From positions 372,001 through 436,000 of the forward strand of contig JBEKTD010000002.1 of NCBI GenBank assembly GCA_049516395.1: DNA of 64,000 nt, written 5' to 3'. The notes under the pieces were generated by a model that made no database searches, was not told the DNA's origin, and saw only the letters and a list, made by a program, of their open reading frames with translations. Source of the DNA: Fen-1362 sp049516395. Lineage in GTDB: Bacteria; Planctomycetota; Phycisphaerae; Sedimentisphaerales; Anaerobacaceae. Within the stretch, counting starts at the first letter, position 1, and each line of letters begins with the position of its first letter. Of this stretch, positions 44,101 through 52,907 are shown one piece after another. The position numbers and the translations under genes are program-made.

Positions 44101-44193
44101 AGCGAACAGCGGGTAGCGTACAGCGTTCAGTTTTGGCTGACCCAGTCGAGTCGTTAAACCTATCCACTATCCACTACACGCTATCCGCTGACA
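44101..44193. repeat. 7-bp-period inverted repeat between tyrA and accA
   Basis: The left arm is AGCGAAC, AGCGGGT, AGCGTAC, AGCGTTC (44101-44128). The right arm is CCTATCC, ACTATCC, ACTACAC, GCTATCC, GCTGACA (44159-44193). The arms are partly reverse-complementary, with a 30-bp centre. It lies in the divergent intergenic region, upstream of both genes. Confidence 0.7.
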
Positions 44194-44325
44194 GGTGTCG
44201 GTGTCAATTTTTTTCTTTCATTTGGGTCGCGTTCATGCTACCATAGGTGTCCGCTCGATAGATATCAAATGACAAATAATCGCACTTGTGTGCTTATATT
44301 GTAAGTTAGGACAGATTAGGAACGA

Positions 44326-45405
44326 ATGGCGACAGCGCAGGATAAAAATCCTGAAAAAATCGGTAGCGGCGACTACCTCGATTTTGAGCAGAAAGTGGCG
44401 GACTTCGACAGCCAGATGGAGGAGTTGCGCCGCCTAAGCTCAATAAAAGGGATTGATTATTCCGCGGAGATTCGCCAGATTCAACTTGACCAGGTGGCCG
44501 AACTGAAGCGCGTTTATTCACAGCTCAACGCATGGCAGACGGTGCAGGTTGCGCGACATCCAAAAAGGCCCCTGCTGCCGGATTATCTGAATCTGATGGT
44601 AAAGGATTTCCGCGAGCTTCACGGCGACAGGTGTTTCGGCGACGACCGGGCAATGGTTACGGGGTTCGGCCAGATAGGCAGAGAAAAAGTTCTGGTTGTG
44701 GGCCAGAACAAGGGGCGCGGGCTGAAGGAAAAAATGGCGTGCAATTTCGGCTGCGCCAATCCGGAAGGTTATCGCAAGGCGATAGCCAAGATGAAATTCG
44801 CCGCGAAATTCGGCATACCGATTGTTACGCTTATCGACACTCCCGGCGCGTATCCCGGAATCGGCGCAGAGGAACGTGGCCAGGCACAGGCGATAGCTGT
44901 CAATTTATTTGAGATGTCCCGATTGCCGGTGCCTGTAATCTGTATCTGCATAGGTGAAGGCGGTTCGGGCGGCGCGCTTGGCATCGGCGTCGGAGACCGG
45001 CTTGCGATGCTGGAGTTCGCGTATTATTCGGTGATTTCGCCTGAGGGTTGCGCGGGCATTTTGTGGCGTGACGGCTCACAGGCACCCGAGGCAGCCGAAG
45101 CGCTTAAACTGACAAGCAAAGATTTGCTCAAGTTGAAGCTCGTCGATGAAGCGATAGCCGAACCATTGGGCGGAGCTCATCGAAATATCCACGATACCGT
45201 TTATAATGTTGAGCAATACATTACAAGGACCCTTGCTGTTCTAAAGCGGACAAAGATAGAAACGCTGCTGGAAAACAGATATGCCAAGCTGCGGGCCATA
45301 GGCGGCGAGCCGACGGCCATTCTGCGGGATAAAACGCACAAGACAAAGATAAAGACCATAGAGGTTAAGCGGGGCAAAGCAAAATTGCTGACCACAAAAG
45401 TTTGA
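44326..45405 (+). CDS. accA: Acetyl-CoA carboxylase carboxyltransferase subunit alpha
   Basis: Transfers carboxyl from biotin to acetyl-CoA, the first committed step of fatty-acid synthesis. The 359-residue protein has the AccA helical N-terminus (LDFEQKVADFDSQMEELRRL) and ARHPKRPLLPDYLNLM. The crotonase-like core has DTPGAYPGIGAEERGQ, GEGGSGGALGIGVGD and the oxyanion region VISPEGCAGILWRDG. The C-terminal about 40 residues are basic and beyond the core. accD is not adjacent. Confidence 0.96.
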   Translation: MATAQDKNPEKIGSGDYLDFEQKVADFDSQMEELRRLSSIKGIDYSAEIRQIQLDQVAELKRVYSQLNAWQTVQVARHPKRPLLPDYLNLMVKDFRELHGDRCFGDDRAMVTGFGQIGREKVLVVGQNKGRGLKEKMACNFGCANPEGYRKAIAKMKFAAKFGIPIVTLIDTPGAYPGIGAEERGQAQAIAVNLFEMSRLPVPVICICIGEGGSGGALGIGVGDRLAMLEFAYYSVISPEGCAGILWRDGSQAPEAAEALKLTSKDLLKLKLVDEAIAEPLGGAHRNIHDTVYNVEQYITRTLAVLKRTKIETLLENRYAKLRAIGGEPTAILRDKTHKTKIKTIEVKRGKAKLLTTKV

Positions 45406-45478
45406 GTCGCACGACTCAGGCAAGACGGGGAGACGGACTTATTGAGTATTAAGAGGACTGTTTAGCGATAGTTATTAT

Positions 45479-46036
45479 TTACCCTTCGTGGTCGCTTTCA
45501 GCTTCAAACTCTGCGCCGCTGTCATGTTCCACTTCCGGTTCGGTTTCCTCTTCTTCGTCGGATTCCGGTTCGGTGCCGGCTTCGTAAGGTGGAATCTCGC
45601 CTGATTCATCAGCTTCACCGCCAAACTGATGACCTTTCTCTTTCATTTCCGCACAGGCGACGCAGTAGCGAGCCCAGGGTATTGCATTAAGCCGGGCCTT
45701 GGAAATCGACTCGCCCTTGCCTTCGCAAACGCCGAATGTCCCTTCACCGATACGGCCAAGCGCATCGTTGATTTCCTTGAGCATCTTCTTTTCGCTGTCC
45801 ATCAGGTCCAGGGCGAATTCCTGTTCGAAGTTATCTGAGCCGGCGTCGGCCATGTGGAAAGGCATGCTCGACAGTTCGCTTCGCTCCTTTTTGAAAGTTT
45901 CATCTTCCATAGTGGAGACATTGCCGAGCAACTCACTGCGCTTGGCGAGCAGCAGTTCCCTGAATTTTTGTATCTCTGCCGCTGTCAGGCCGTTCTTGTT
46001 GCTTTTACTTGTCTTATTGGTTTTTCGCTTTGCCAT
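45479..46036 (-). CDS. DksA/TraR-type zinc-finger protein with an incomplete zinc site
   Basis: Protein of about 185 residues. The coiled-coil part is at about 18-75 (AEIQKFRELLLAKRSELLGN, LDLMDSEKKMLKEINDALGR), followed by a TraR/DksA finger and a very acidic tail (ESDEEEETEPEVEHDSG). The finger normally reads CxxC...CxxC. Here the first pair is CEGKG, so its second cysteine is lysine (checked in the DNA), while YCVACAE is intact. Family members bind RNA polymerase. ATG 46036 is given; GTG 46087 would add 17 residues. Confidence 0.8.
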   Translation of the reverse strand: MAKRKTNKTSKSNKNGLTAAEIQKFRELLLAKRSELLGNVSTMEDETFKKERSELSSMPFHMADAGSDNFEQEFALDLMDSEKKMLKEINDALGRIGEGTFGVCEGKGESISKARLNAIPWARYCVACAEMKEKGHQFGGEADESGEIPPYEAGTEPESDEEEETEPEVEHDSGAEFEAESDHEG

Positions 46037-46256
46037 TTTATTAACCTGTCCGTTCTTCAATGATAACTCAAATTCAGCGTTGCTCACCCGACCCAGGCCT
46101 TTCCGCTGATATTATCTACGTTGGAGTCGGGCGCAAGATTATATGAATCTTTCGTCGCCCCACAACTAAAATTCCGCCGGGCAAACCCAAATTCTTTCGA
46201 CAATAAGAACCCCCTACTTTGCCCAAAATGGTTTTTCGTGAGGATTTTATTGCTTG

Positions 46257-46706
46257 CTAAAACGAACGGTCGCTATCCAGGATAAATGTTACCGGGCCAT
46301 CGTTTATGCTCTTTACCTGCATATTTGCGCCAAAAACCCCTTTGGCGACCTCCAAACCCTTATCGGCAATCAAGTTAGCCGTTTTGTCATACAATTGTTC
46401 GGCAATCGCCGGTTCGGCGGCACCGTCAAATCCGGGCCTGCGACCCTTGCGGCAATCGCCCTGAAGCGTGAAATTGCTGACTAATAAGACTTGGCCGTTT
46501 ATATCCTGTATGCTGAGATTCATTTTACCCGCATCGTCCGCAAATATCCGCAGGTTAGCTATTTTTTCGGCCATAAACTCAGCATCAGCTTGGCCGTCGG
46601 GTTTTCCCACACCTAAATACACGAGCAACCCCCTGCCGATTTGGCCTGCAACTTTCCCGGCCACATCGACAGTCGCACTCGATACCCTTTGTATAACAGC
46701 CCGCAT
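46257..46706 (-). CDS. dtd: D-aminoacyl-tRNA deacylase
   Basis: Removes D-amino acids (and glycine from tRNA-Ala) by hydrolysing mischarged tRNA. The 149-residue protein starts MRAVIQRVSSATVDV. The family motifs SNFTLQGDCRKGRRPGF (SQFTL-type) and SINDGPVTFILDS (NxGPVT-type) are both present. ATG at 46704-46706 aligns with the family start; a GTG three codons earlier is possible. Confidence 0.95.
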   Translation of the reverse strand: MRAVIQRVSSATVDVAGKVAGQIGRGLLVYLGVGKPDGQADAEFMAEKIANLRIFADDAGKMNLSIQDINGQVLLVSNFTLQGDCRKGRRPGFDGAAEPAIAEQLYDKTANLIADKGLEVAKGVFGANMQVKSINDGPVTFILDSDRSF

Positions 46707-46739
46707 ACTAACCACCGTCCCAAAACAACCATATCTTAA

Positions 46740-46828
46740 TTGATTATCGACGATTGATTATTGATAAATACACGGATAAATCGGTCGCGGTTGTCATTTT
46801 CAAATCATTAATCATCAATTACCAATTA
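46740..46828. repeat. 7-bp-period inverted repeat upstream of dtd
   Basis: The left arm is TTGATTA, TCGACGA, TTGATTA, TTGATAA (46740-46767). The right arm is CAAATCA, TTAATCA, TCAATTA, CCAATTA (46801-46828). The arms are reverse-complementary in part around a 33-bp centre. It lies between the divergent dtd and zinc-ribbon membrane protein genes. Confidence 0.7.
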
Positions 46829-46879
46829 TACATATCCCCCCTTTCGTCGATATAGCAACAAACAATCAGGGGTTAAAGA

Positions 46880-47860
46880 ATGTTTACCCAGACAGTTGAT
46901 ATTGCTCAAAATCTTACCCGAAAGGCTCCTAAGGAGGAACTATATGGTCTTGCTGTGGATACAGCCGTTTTATTTTCGGACCATAAAGGTGTTTACGGGC
47001 GACGGATTGAAAAACATCAGCGAAAACTTTTAGCCAAACTTAGTTTCCTTGCGCCGTTTCTTGAACCGGGCGAAAGAATCCTGCACGTCATATCCGGCTG
47101 TTCACCGGCAACTTTCGTCGAGCAGTTGCTTACGGGTCTTCTGCTTCAGCCGTTAAAACGATCCTTGTTTGCCATTACAAACAGGCGAATGCTTCATGTG
47201 CCAACAACACGCAATCTGCGGCACCGGTGGTCTGTTGCGCAAGTACTATATGCAGATTGTCGCTTTATTCGGCTGAGATGGACGACCCTTATCATAAAAT
47301 ACAAGAGCGGCAAAACGGAGAGGTTCCGCTGCATCGGCAGAAACGGCAGAAAGAAAACGAGGGAGTTGCTAAGGGATATGCCGCTCAAGGGGCAATCAAG
47401 CCCGACAATGGAAAGAACGCATTTGTGCCCAAGGTGCACCAAGCCGCTTATAAAGGACTATTACGCCTGTCCCAACTGTTCCCTGGAATTTAAGAAAAAG
47501 TCCTGGGCTACGATACTGTCGATGGCGTTTCCCGGCGGCGGCTATTTTTACGTCCGCCACCCAATAATAGGATTATTAGAAGCTATTATGGAAACAATAG
47601 TGCTTCTGCTGCTTGCCGTATCAGCGACGGCGTATTTTATCAGCACCCCTTCCGCTCCTCGCAGCATCACCCAGGCGATTATGCTGTGCGCCATTATTCT
47701 GGGGTTCGAAAAGACGGTTACGGCCCTGTTTTCAAATAAATGTGTCGAAGATTTTATTCCAAAACAGCGGCACGTTGAAGTGCTGATAGAGCAATCGGCC
47801 TCTCGTAAATCCCCGGACGACTCCAAAGAGCCATTCGCTGTCGGCTGGCGCTCGATGTAA
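46880..47860 (+). CDS. Membrane protein with PH-like domain and zinc ribbon, unknown function
   Basis: Protein of 326 residues. The N-terminal about 60-150 has the pattern of a bacterial PH-like domain (EPGERILHVISGC, LFAITNRRMLHVP). A zinc ribbon follows with C183, C186, C197 and C200 (CPRCTK, CPNC). Two to three membrane segments lie at about 212-290. The domain order suggests a cytoplasmic sensor part tethered to the membrane. It lies just before the parS-parB region in the same orientation. I do not recognise a named family. Confidence 0.7.
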   Translation: MFTQTVDIAQNLTRKAPKEELYGLAVDTAVLFSDHKGVYGRRIEKHQRKLLAKLSFLAPFLEPGERILHVISGCSPATFVEQLLTGLLLQPLKRSLFAITNRRMLHVPTTRNLRHRWSVAQVLYADCRFIRLRWTTLIIKYKSGKTERFRCIGRNGRKKTRELLRDMPLKGQSSPTMERTHLCPRCTKPLIKDYYACPNCSLEFKKKSWATILSMAFPGGGYFYVRHPIIGLLEAIMETIVLLLLAVSATAYFISTPSAPRSITQAIMLCAIILGFEKTVTALFSNKCVEDFIPKQRHVEVLIEQSASRKSPDDSKEPFAVGWRSM

Positions 47861-48054
47861 GTTCAATATCGAAGCCGATTCAAAAAACTTATCCTAAAGC
47901 TCCTTTGATTTCCCAAATTACCTAAAACGATACCGTTAAGGGCTGTTTTTATGGGACTGGATAAACAGCAAAACATTATTGGTGTAAATACAACAAATCA
48001 AATTCAAAGTAACAATTTTAAAACCCATTTTTCAAGTATCAAGATTTTTGGGCG

Positions 48055-48070
48055 TGTTTCACGTGAAACA
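48055..48070. promoter_or_regulatory. parS: parS site 1
   Basis: TGTTTCACGTGAAACA is a perfect 16-bp palindrome identical to the classical chromosomal parS bound by ParB. Confidence 0.95.
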
Positions 48071-48426
48071 TTGCTTTTAAAAAGATGCGAATGGTATCTC
48101 TTATTGCTATGTCTATGGAGAATGGACAGTCGATTATTCTTGGTGCCTCAATGACGAAGCTAAATGAAGATAGATACGCATTTTGCGACTTTGATATTTT
48201 AAAAAGGGGAGCTTGAATGTTCTCCGGGGGTATGAAAACTTGTGCAGGCGAACAGGGGCAAATATTGCTATTGATGGATTTGTGCAGTTGCGGCGTTACT
48301 GGTGATGCTGGCAAATTCCAACTCTTTCTTTATATTTAACCTCACTCGATTAATCAAAAGTTAAAAATCAGCTGCTTCAATGGTTGCACGGTTACATTAG
48401 GGCGGGCGATGCTGCCCTCCTGCAAT

Positions 48427-48442
48427 TGTTTCACGTGAAACA
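48427..48442. promoter_or_regulatory. parS: parS site 2
   Basis: A second perfect copy of TGTTTCACGTGAAACA. The palindrome extends by three bases on each side (48424-48445). It lies 161 bp upstream of the parB start. Confidence 0.95.
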
Positions 48443-48602
48443 ATTTTTTGTATAACGAGCGATTTTTTTCTGGCATCACTGGAGAGTTTCCGCTACAAAC
48501 ACCGAAATATTTTGTGAAGCCCTGAATAAGAATATGGTGTGTGAAATAACCTGGAGCTAGGGTTGGCACAGGGAAAAATCAGATTATTGAAGGAGCGAAA
48601 TA

Positions 48603-49550
48603 ATGACTGAGAAGACAGACAAACCCAAACATCTCGGCAGGGGGCTGGCATCACTGTTGGGTCCTATAACCACGACAGCAAACGAATCTCCCTTACAGAT
48701 TCCTATAGCCGAAATAAACGCTAACATCTTGCCAAATAAGGAGTTACATGGTTTGTTTCGAGAAATAAAAGTTGATGAAATCGAAGCAAATCCATATCAG
48801 GTTCGTTCTTTTTGGAACGAACAGGAGTTGGCGGAGTTAGCGCAGTCAATCAAGGCAAAGGGTGTGATTCAGCCGGTGATTGTCAGGCCTATGGGTTCTG
48901 GTTATCAGTTGATAGCGGGTGAAAGGCGTTGGCGGGCGGCAAAAATAGCGGGGCTTCAGACAATCCCTGCGATTATCAGGCCCGTTAAAGATGATGAGAT
49001 GCTTGAGTTGGCCCTGGTGGAGAATATCCATCGAGCGGACCTGAATCCTATTGAGCGGGCAAGTGCCTATCAGAGATACTTAAGCACGTTATCACTAACG
49101 CAGGCCGACGCAGCTCAACGTCTGGGCGAAGACCGGTCTGTTATTGCTAACTACTTGCGGCTGCTGGACTTACCGACTGAAATCAGGCAAATGCTCATCG
49201 ATGGTCAGCTCACAATGGGGCATGCTCGCGCGATACTGGCGTTGCCGACCGATGAATTAAGGCGAAAACTTGCGAATCGTGCGATGGCAGGCCGGCTAAG
49301 CGTAAGAGAAGTTGAACGGCTGGTTAGGCAATACTTGACCGCAAATGATGCGCAGAAAATGAAAATCAGGACGAGGCCGGTGCATATCCAAGACCTCGAA
49401 AGCCGGCTAAGCAAAGAGCTTGGAACCAACGTGGCGATAGAAACCCGCAAAAACGGAAAATGCGGAAGGATTGTCGTCGAGTTTCATTCGCTCGAAGAAT
49501 TTGATAGAATAATGCAGCATATCGGCATAACAAGCACCGAGGAAATTTAG
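48603..49550 (+). CDS. parB: Chromosome-partitioning protein ParB (Spo0J)
   Basis: Binds parS and spreads along DNA as a CTP-dependent clamp, aiding origin segregation and condensin loading. The 315-residue protein has the N-terminal signature KHLGRGLASLLG and the CTP-binding part IKVDEIEANPYQVR. GERRWRAAKIAGLQTIPAI and ENIHRADLNPIERASAY form the CTPase core. The helix-turn-helix is TQADAAQRLGEDRSVIANYL. GAAGGAG lies upstream of the ATG. ParA/Soj is not adjacent and not in the window. Confidence 0.96.
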   Translation: MTEKTDKPKHLGRGLASLLGPITTTANESPLQIPIAEINANILPNKELHGLFREIKVDEIEANPYQVRSFWNEQELAELAQSIKAKGVIQPVIVRPMGSGYQLIAGERRWRAAKIAGLQTIPAIIRPVKDDEMLELALVENIHRADLNPIERASAYQRYLSTLSLTQADAAQRLGEDRSVIANYLRLLDLPTEIRQMLIDGQLTMGHARAILALPTDELRRKLANRAMAGRLSVREVERLVRQYLTANDAQKMKIRTRPVHIQDLESRLSKELGTNVAIETRKNGKCGRIVVEFHSLEEFDRIMQHIGITSTEEI

Positions 49551-49607
49551 AATGAGTATGAGATGTATTTAACTGCCCCGACGCGGGCCCGACGAAAGGT
49601 ATGGAAT

Positions 49608-50375
49608 ATGAGATGCCGGAAAAGAGAGGTAGATATTGTGAATCTGATAAATTATGAAAAATCAGTAATATTCCTGAGTTTTATTTTATGTTTTTGTCTT
49701 GTCGGACCAGGCGATTTACGGATGGCGTATGGGCAGGGGACTTTGGTGGAGACAGTCGGGACGATGGAGATAGGTCAGGAAGTTGATAATGGCGTTAATC
49801 AGAACGCGCCGAAAGGGACGGTTGATACGAAAAAACCGACACAAGATACAAATAATGTGACAAAACTGCCCAACCGTGCGCCGGTGAATGCGCCGGTCAA
49901 ACCCATACCGGCGGAGACGCCGACGGCCGCCCCCGCTATGACTGCGGATACAAATGTTCCCGACGTAAACGATTTCAACTCGTTCAAGCGGGAAATTGAC
50001 CGTATCGATATGTCTGCCCGTAGCGAAGATACTCAGTGGCTTGGAAAACAGGAGAAAAAAGCGGAGCTTGCCCAGGCGATGAATAATGTCGTTGTCGCGG
50101 AATTGAGATTTCTACGAAAAGTCGCAGCGGAAACAAACGACGCAAACACCGTAGAGGCAATTGACCTGGTGTTGAAAAAGAGGCAGGACCGCTTGCAAAA
50201 ACTGGTAACCAAACTTGAGAATGAAACGAAGGAAGAGCGCCAACAGCAACGCGAACGTAGAACACCCAGGACGGGCGGTATGCAGCAGCAGGGCCAGCCC
50301 CAAACCGAACGTCCTGCCAGGAGCACGAATCCGGTGCAGCGTGCAAAGGAAACCGTTAACCAGGAGCAGCAATAA
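49608..50375 (+). CDS. Secreted protein with Thr/Pro/Asn-rich region, unknown function
   Basis: Protein of about 255 residues with a hydrophobic N-terminal segment (VIFLSFILCFCLVGPG, about 19-34). A low-complexity Thr/Pro/Asn/Ala-rich stretch (about 70-130) is followed by a helical segment (EKKAELAQAMNNVVVAELRF, AIDLVLKKRQDRLQKLVTKL, about 155-215) and a Gln/Arg-rich tail. ATG 49608 is given; GTG 49638 is also possible. It starts 57 bp after parB. I recognise no family. Confidence 0.6.
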   Translation: MRCRKREVDIVNLINYEKSVIFLSFILCFCLVGPGDLRMAYGQGTLVETVGTMEIGQEVDNGVNQNAPKGTVDTKKPTQDTNNVTKLPNRAPVNAPVKPIPAETPTAAPAMTADTNVPDVNDFNSFKREIDRIDMSARSEDTQWLGKQEKKAELAQAMNNVVVAELRFLRKVAAETNDANTVEAIDLVLKKRQDRLQKLVTKLENETKEERQQQRERRTPRTGGMQQQGQPQTERPARSTNPVQRAKETVNQEQQ

Positions 50376-50500
50376 CAGATGACGATATCCTGGCCGGTAT
50401 TATTATCAAAACGGCAGCGTGGTTATAGTTGACCTGCTATCGAATTGGCCGCATAATAGCCCCCTTGATTTCCGACGACGGGGATATCTGCTGAAAGTTT

Positions 50501-51997
50501 ATGGCGAAGGATATGGAAATAAAATCGAGGAGCCGTGCGGCCGAGATAGCCAACACACTTGAATGGCTTATAACGGCTTTTGCGCTGGCGTTTGTATTTC
50601 GCGCGTTTGTAATGGAGGCATTCCGTATCCCGACGGGCAGTATGGCCAGCACGCTGCTCGGCGCGCATTACACGATGCGATGCACGCAGTGCGGCTATAA
50701 GTACTACTACGGACAAAATATTTACGCGCCTGCACGGCTCAGGGGGACGACCAGGCAGGAATATTCTCGCTGCCCGAGCTGCGGTTATTATCAGATAACG
50801 GCGGGCGATATGGCCCCTTCGAGCGGCGACAGGATACTGGTGCTGAAGTGCATATACCAGTTCGAGGAGCCGAAGCAGTGGGATGTAGTGGTGTTCAAAA
50901 ACCCGCTTGACCCGACGGAAAATTATATCAAGCGACTGGTTGGCCGCCCCGGCGAGACGGTCGAGATAATCGACGGAGACGTGTATATCAACGGGCAAAT
51001 AAGCAGGAAGCCGGCGAAGGTGCAGGAAGAATTGTGGATGCCTGTTTACGGCAATGATTACCAGCCGGCCAGGCAGGATGAGCCGACGTTCAACGGGCAC
51101 AAGTGGCGGCAGCCGTTCCGGGGCTCGGACGGTACAAAATGGAGAGTGGATGACGCCAGTCCGACGATTTTCCGGCTAAGCGGAGACCCAAACGAGGAAT
51201 ATTCGCTTGTTTATGATACGACGCAAGGCAACGATTTCAGGGCCACGTACGCTTACGATGAGCTTTTTGACTATAAATTTATGCCCTATTGCAGCGACCT
51301 GATGGTTCGGTTTTTAGTCAATACGAGCAGGCCTGAGGGCTTCGCGGGGGCGTCATTGAGTAAATATGGGATACAATACACTGGAAAAGTTGATTTTTCG
51401 GGACAGATGACAATATCGCGGCTTGCCAACGGCAAGGAAGACGTGCTGGCCACCAAAGCGACCGGTTCGCCGGCGGTTGACAGTCCGAAGATGTTCAGGT
51501 TTGCCAACGTTGACCACGAGCTGGTTCTTGAGTTCGGGGATGAAAAGCTGGTTAATGACCTTGGTCGCGGCCCTAATGACGTTGGGGAAAGAAGAACGGA
51601 AATTGAGCCGGAGGCGAAGATTTTCGGCGCGGGCGAAATCACTGTTTCTCACCTGGCGTTGTTCAGGGATATTCACTATACCGGCAGGAACCCCAACAAT
51701 AATGAACGTGGCAGGGCAACTGAGAACAACCCGCTGACGCTCAAAGCCGACCAGTTTTTTATGCTGGGCGACAACAGTCCGCGCAGCGAAGACGGCAGGT
51801 GGTGGGCTCGTCCGGGCAAAGGAAACAACGGGGAAGTTTATGCCGAAGGGATTGTTCCCCGTGATTATCTCGTCGGCAAAGCGATTTTTGTATATTGGCC
51901 CGCCGGTTTCAAACCCTTACCAAGATTTCCCCTGGCGATTGTTCCCAACGTTGGTGAAATCCGGTTCATTTACGGCGGCTCGGATAAAACTATGTAA
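50501..51997 (+). CDS. lepB: Signal peptidase I with inserted zinc ribbon and long beta insertion
   Basis: Membrane protease that removes signal peptides from exported proteins. The 498-residue protein has one N-terminal membrane segment (about 19-40). The catalytic serine is S47 (PTGSMAST), the general-base lysine K144 (NYIKRLVGRPGE), and box E is FMLGDNSPRSEDGRWW. Between Ser and Lys are C61, C64, C91 and C94 (CTQCGY, CPSCGYY), a probable zinc ribbon. Between K144 and box E is a long insertion of about 250 residues. Typical LepB has about 170-330 residues. Confidence 0.92.
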   Translation: MAKDMEIKSRSRAAEIANTLEWLITAFALAFVFRAFVMEAFRIPTGSMASTLLGAHYTMRCTQCGYKYYYGQNIYAPARLRGTTRQEYSRCPSCGYYQITAGDMAPSSGDRILVLKCIYQFEEPKQWDVVVFKNPLDPTENYIKRLVGRPGETVEIIDGDVYINGQISRKPAKVQEELWMPVYGNDYQPARQDEPTFNGHKWRQPFRGSDGTKWRVDDASPTIFRLSGDPNEEYSLVYDTTQGNDFRATYAYDELFDYKFMPYCSDLMVRFLVNTSRPEGFAGASLSKYGIQYTGKVDFSGQMTISRLANGKEDVLATKATGSPAVDSPKMFRFANVDHELVLEFGDEKLVNDLGRGPNDVGERRTEIEPEAKIFGAGEITVSHLALFRDIHYTGRNPNNNERGRATENNPLTLKADQFFMLGDNSPRSEDGRWWARPGKGNNGEVYAEGIVPRDYLVGKAIFVYWPAGFKPLPRFPLAIVPNVGEIRFIYGGSDKTM

Positions 51998-52043
51998 CGC
52001 CCGATTCGTATATCGCGATTGTCCGAAGCAGTTGGAAACAGGA

Positions 52044-52907
52044 TTAGGACGAATGATTTTTTGTGAACCTGCCTAACGGGAAAAAGAATCTGGTTTGGCC
52101 TATTTGAGCGGAGAATGTCCGGACGCCGAAGACGCTTTCGATTCGCTCGGTTGTGAGGATTTCACGCGTTGGGCCGAAGTTGTAGCCGCCGTCGGCGGAT
52201 AGTAGCAAAATCATATCACTGTATTGTGCGGCCAAATTAATATCGTGCGTAACCGACACAATCGTCTTTTGTTTCTCGATTTGCATTTTTTTCAGCAGGT
52301 CATAAATGCCGACCTGGTGTTTCATATCCAGAAAGCTCGTCGGCTCATCGAGGAGCAAAATAGGCGTTTGCTGTGCCAGCGCCCGTGCGATGAATATTCG
52401 CTGGCGTTCGCCGCCGCTGAGATGCCCCAGAGGCCTGTCGGCGAATCGTGCGGTATCGGTCATCTCAAATGCCTCAGCTATCGCTTCCCTGTCGGCGTCG
52501 GTCTCGAATGCCAGCGCACCCAAGTAGGGCGTTCTGGCCATTGAAACAACCTGTGCCGCGGAAAATTCAAAAACCGGCACAAATTCCTGACGCACGACGG
52601 CGATTTTTTTTGCGAGTTGCCTGACGGAGTACGAGGTTGTCGGCTCCGAGTCGATTTCGATTGAGCCGGAAGCTGGTTTGAGAAGGCCCGATAGCAGATT
52701 GAGAAGTGTCGTTTTGCCCGCGCCGTTTGGGCCTGCTATTGATAAAAATGTGCCTGTGGGAATCTCAAAGCTGAGATTCTTTAGTATCTGGGCTTGCGGC
52801 CCGTAAGAAAAACCAAGATTTTCAACTTGTATGCAGATGCTCACCCCGTTAGAAATTGCCGAGGAGTGTGAGATATTTGGGGAATTATTATTTCTAACGG
52901 GGCTCAT
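52044..52907 (-). CDS. btuD: ABC transporter ATPase, BtuD/FecE type
   Basis: ATPase of a vitamin B12 or Fe-siderophore importer, about 287 residues. Walker A is GPNGAGKTTLLN (near 60), signature HLSGGERQRIFIARA (near 165) and Walker B ILLLDEPTSFLD (near 187). The start codon ATGAGCCCC at 52899-52907 overlaps the permease stop. The first about 20 residues (MSPVRNNNSPNISHSSAISN) are encoded by a 59-bp mobile element, and the true domain begins at IQVENLGFSYG. A longer open frame upstream to 53036 lies inside btuC and is not used. Confidence 0.9.
   Translation of the reverse strand: MSPVRNNNSPNISHSSAISNGVSICIQVENLGFSYGPQAQILKNLSFEIPTGTFLSIAGPNGAGKTTLLNLLSGLLKPASGSIEIDSEPTTSYSVRQLAKKIAVVRQEFVPVFEFSAAQVVSMARTPYLGALAFETDADREAIAEAFEMTDTARFADRPLGHLSGGERQRIFIARALAQQTPILLLDEPTSFLDMKHQVGIYDLLKKMQIEKQKTIVSVTHDINLAAQYSDMILLLSADGGYNFGPTREILTTERIESVFGVRTFSAQIGQTRFFFPLGRFTKNHSS
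52840..52906. mobile_element. 59-bp miniature inverted-repeat element, copy 3, at the btuC/btuD junction, with CTCA target duplication
   Basis: The element proper is 52844-52902: perfect ends CCCCGTTAGAAA (52844-52855) and TTTCTAACGGGG (52891-52902) around a 35-bp core. CTCA is on both sides (52840-52843 and 52903-52906). Length and ends match the other two copies exactly; the core is diverged. It sits between the btuC stop and the body of btuD and encodes the first about 20 residues of BtuD. Confidence 0.85.

Larger units (their letters stand above)
47861..48602. other. Gene-free centromere-like region carrying two parS sites
   Basis: This 742-bp stretch lies between the zinc-ribbon membrane protein and parB. 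Short ORFs in it have no recognisable sequence. Its clear content is two perfect parS sites 357 bp apart in an AT-rich background. Confidence 0.6.

Noticed and set aside
48039..48314. Minus-strand ORF containing MFHVKHAQKS, like the start of rsmG/gidB-type proteins.
   Set aside because: The MFHVKH peptide is just the translated parS palindrome; the rest has no recognisable sequence or ribosome site.
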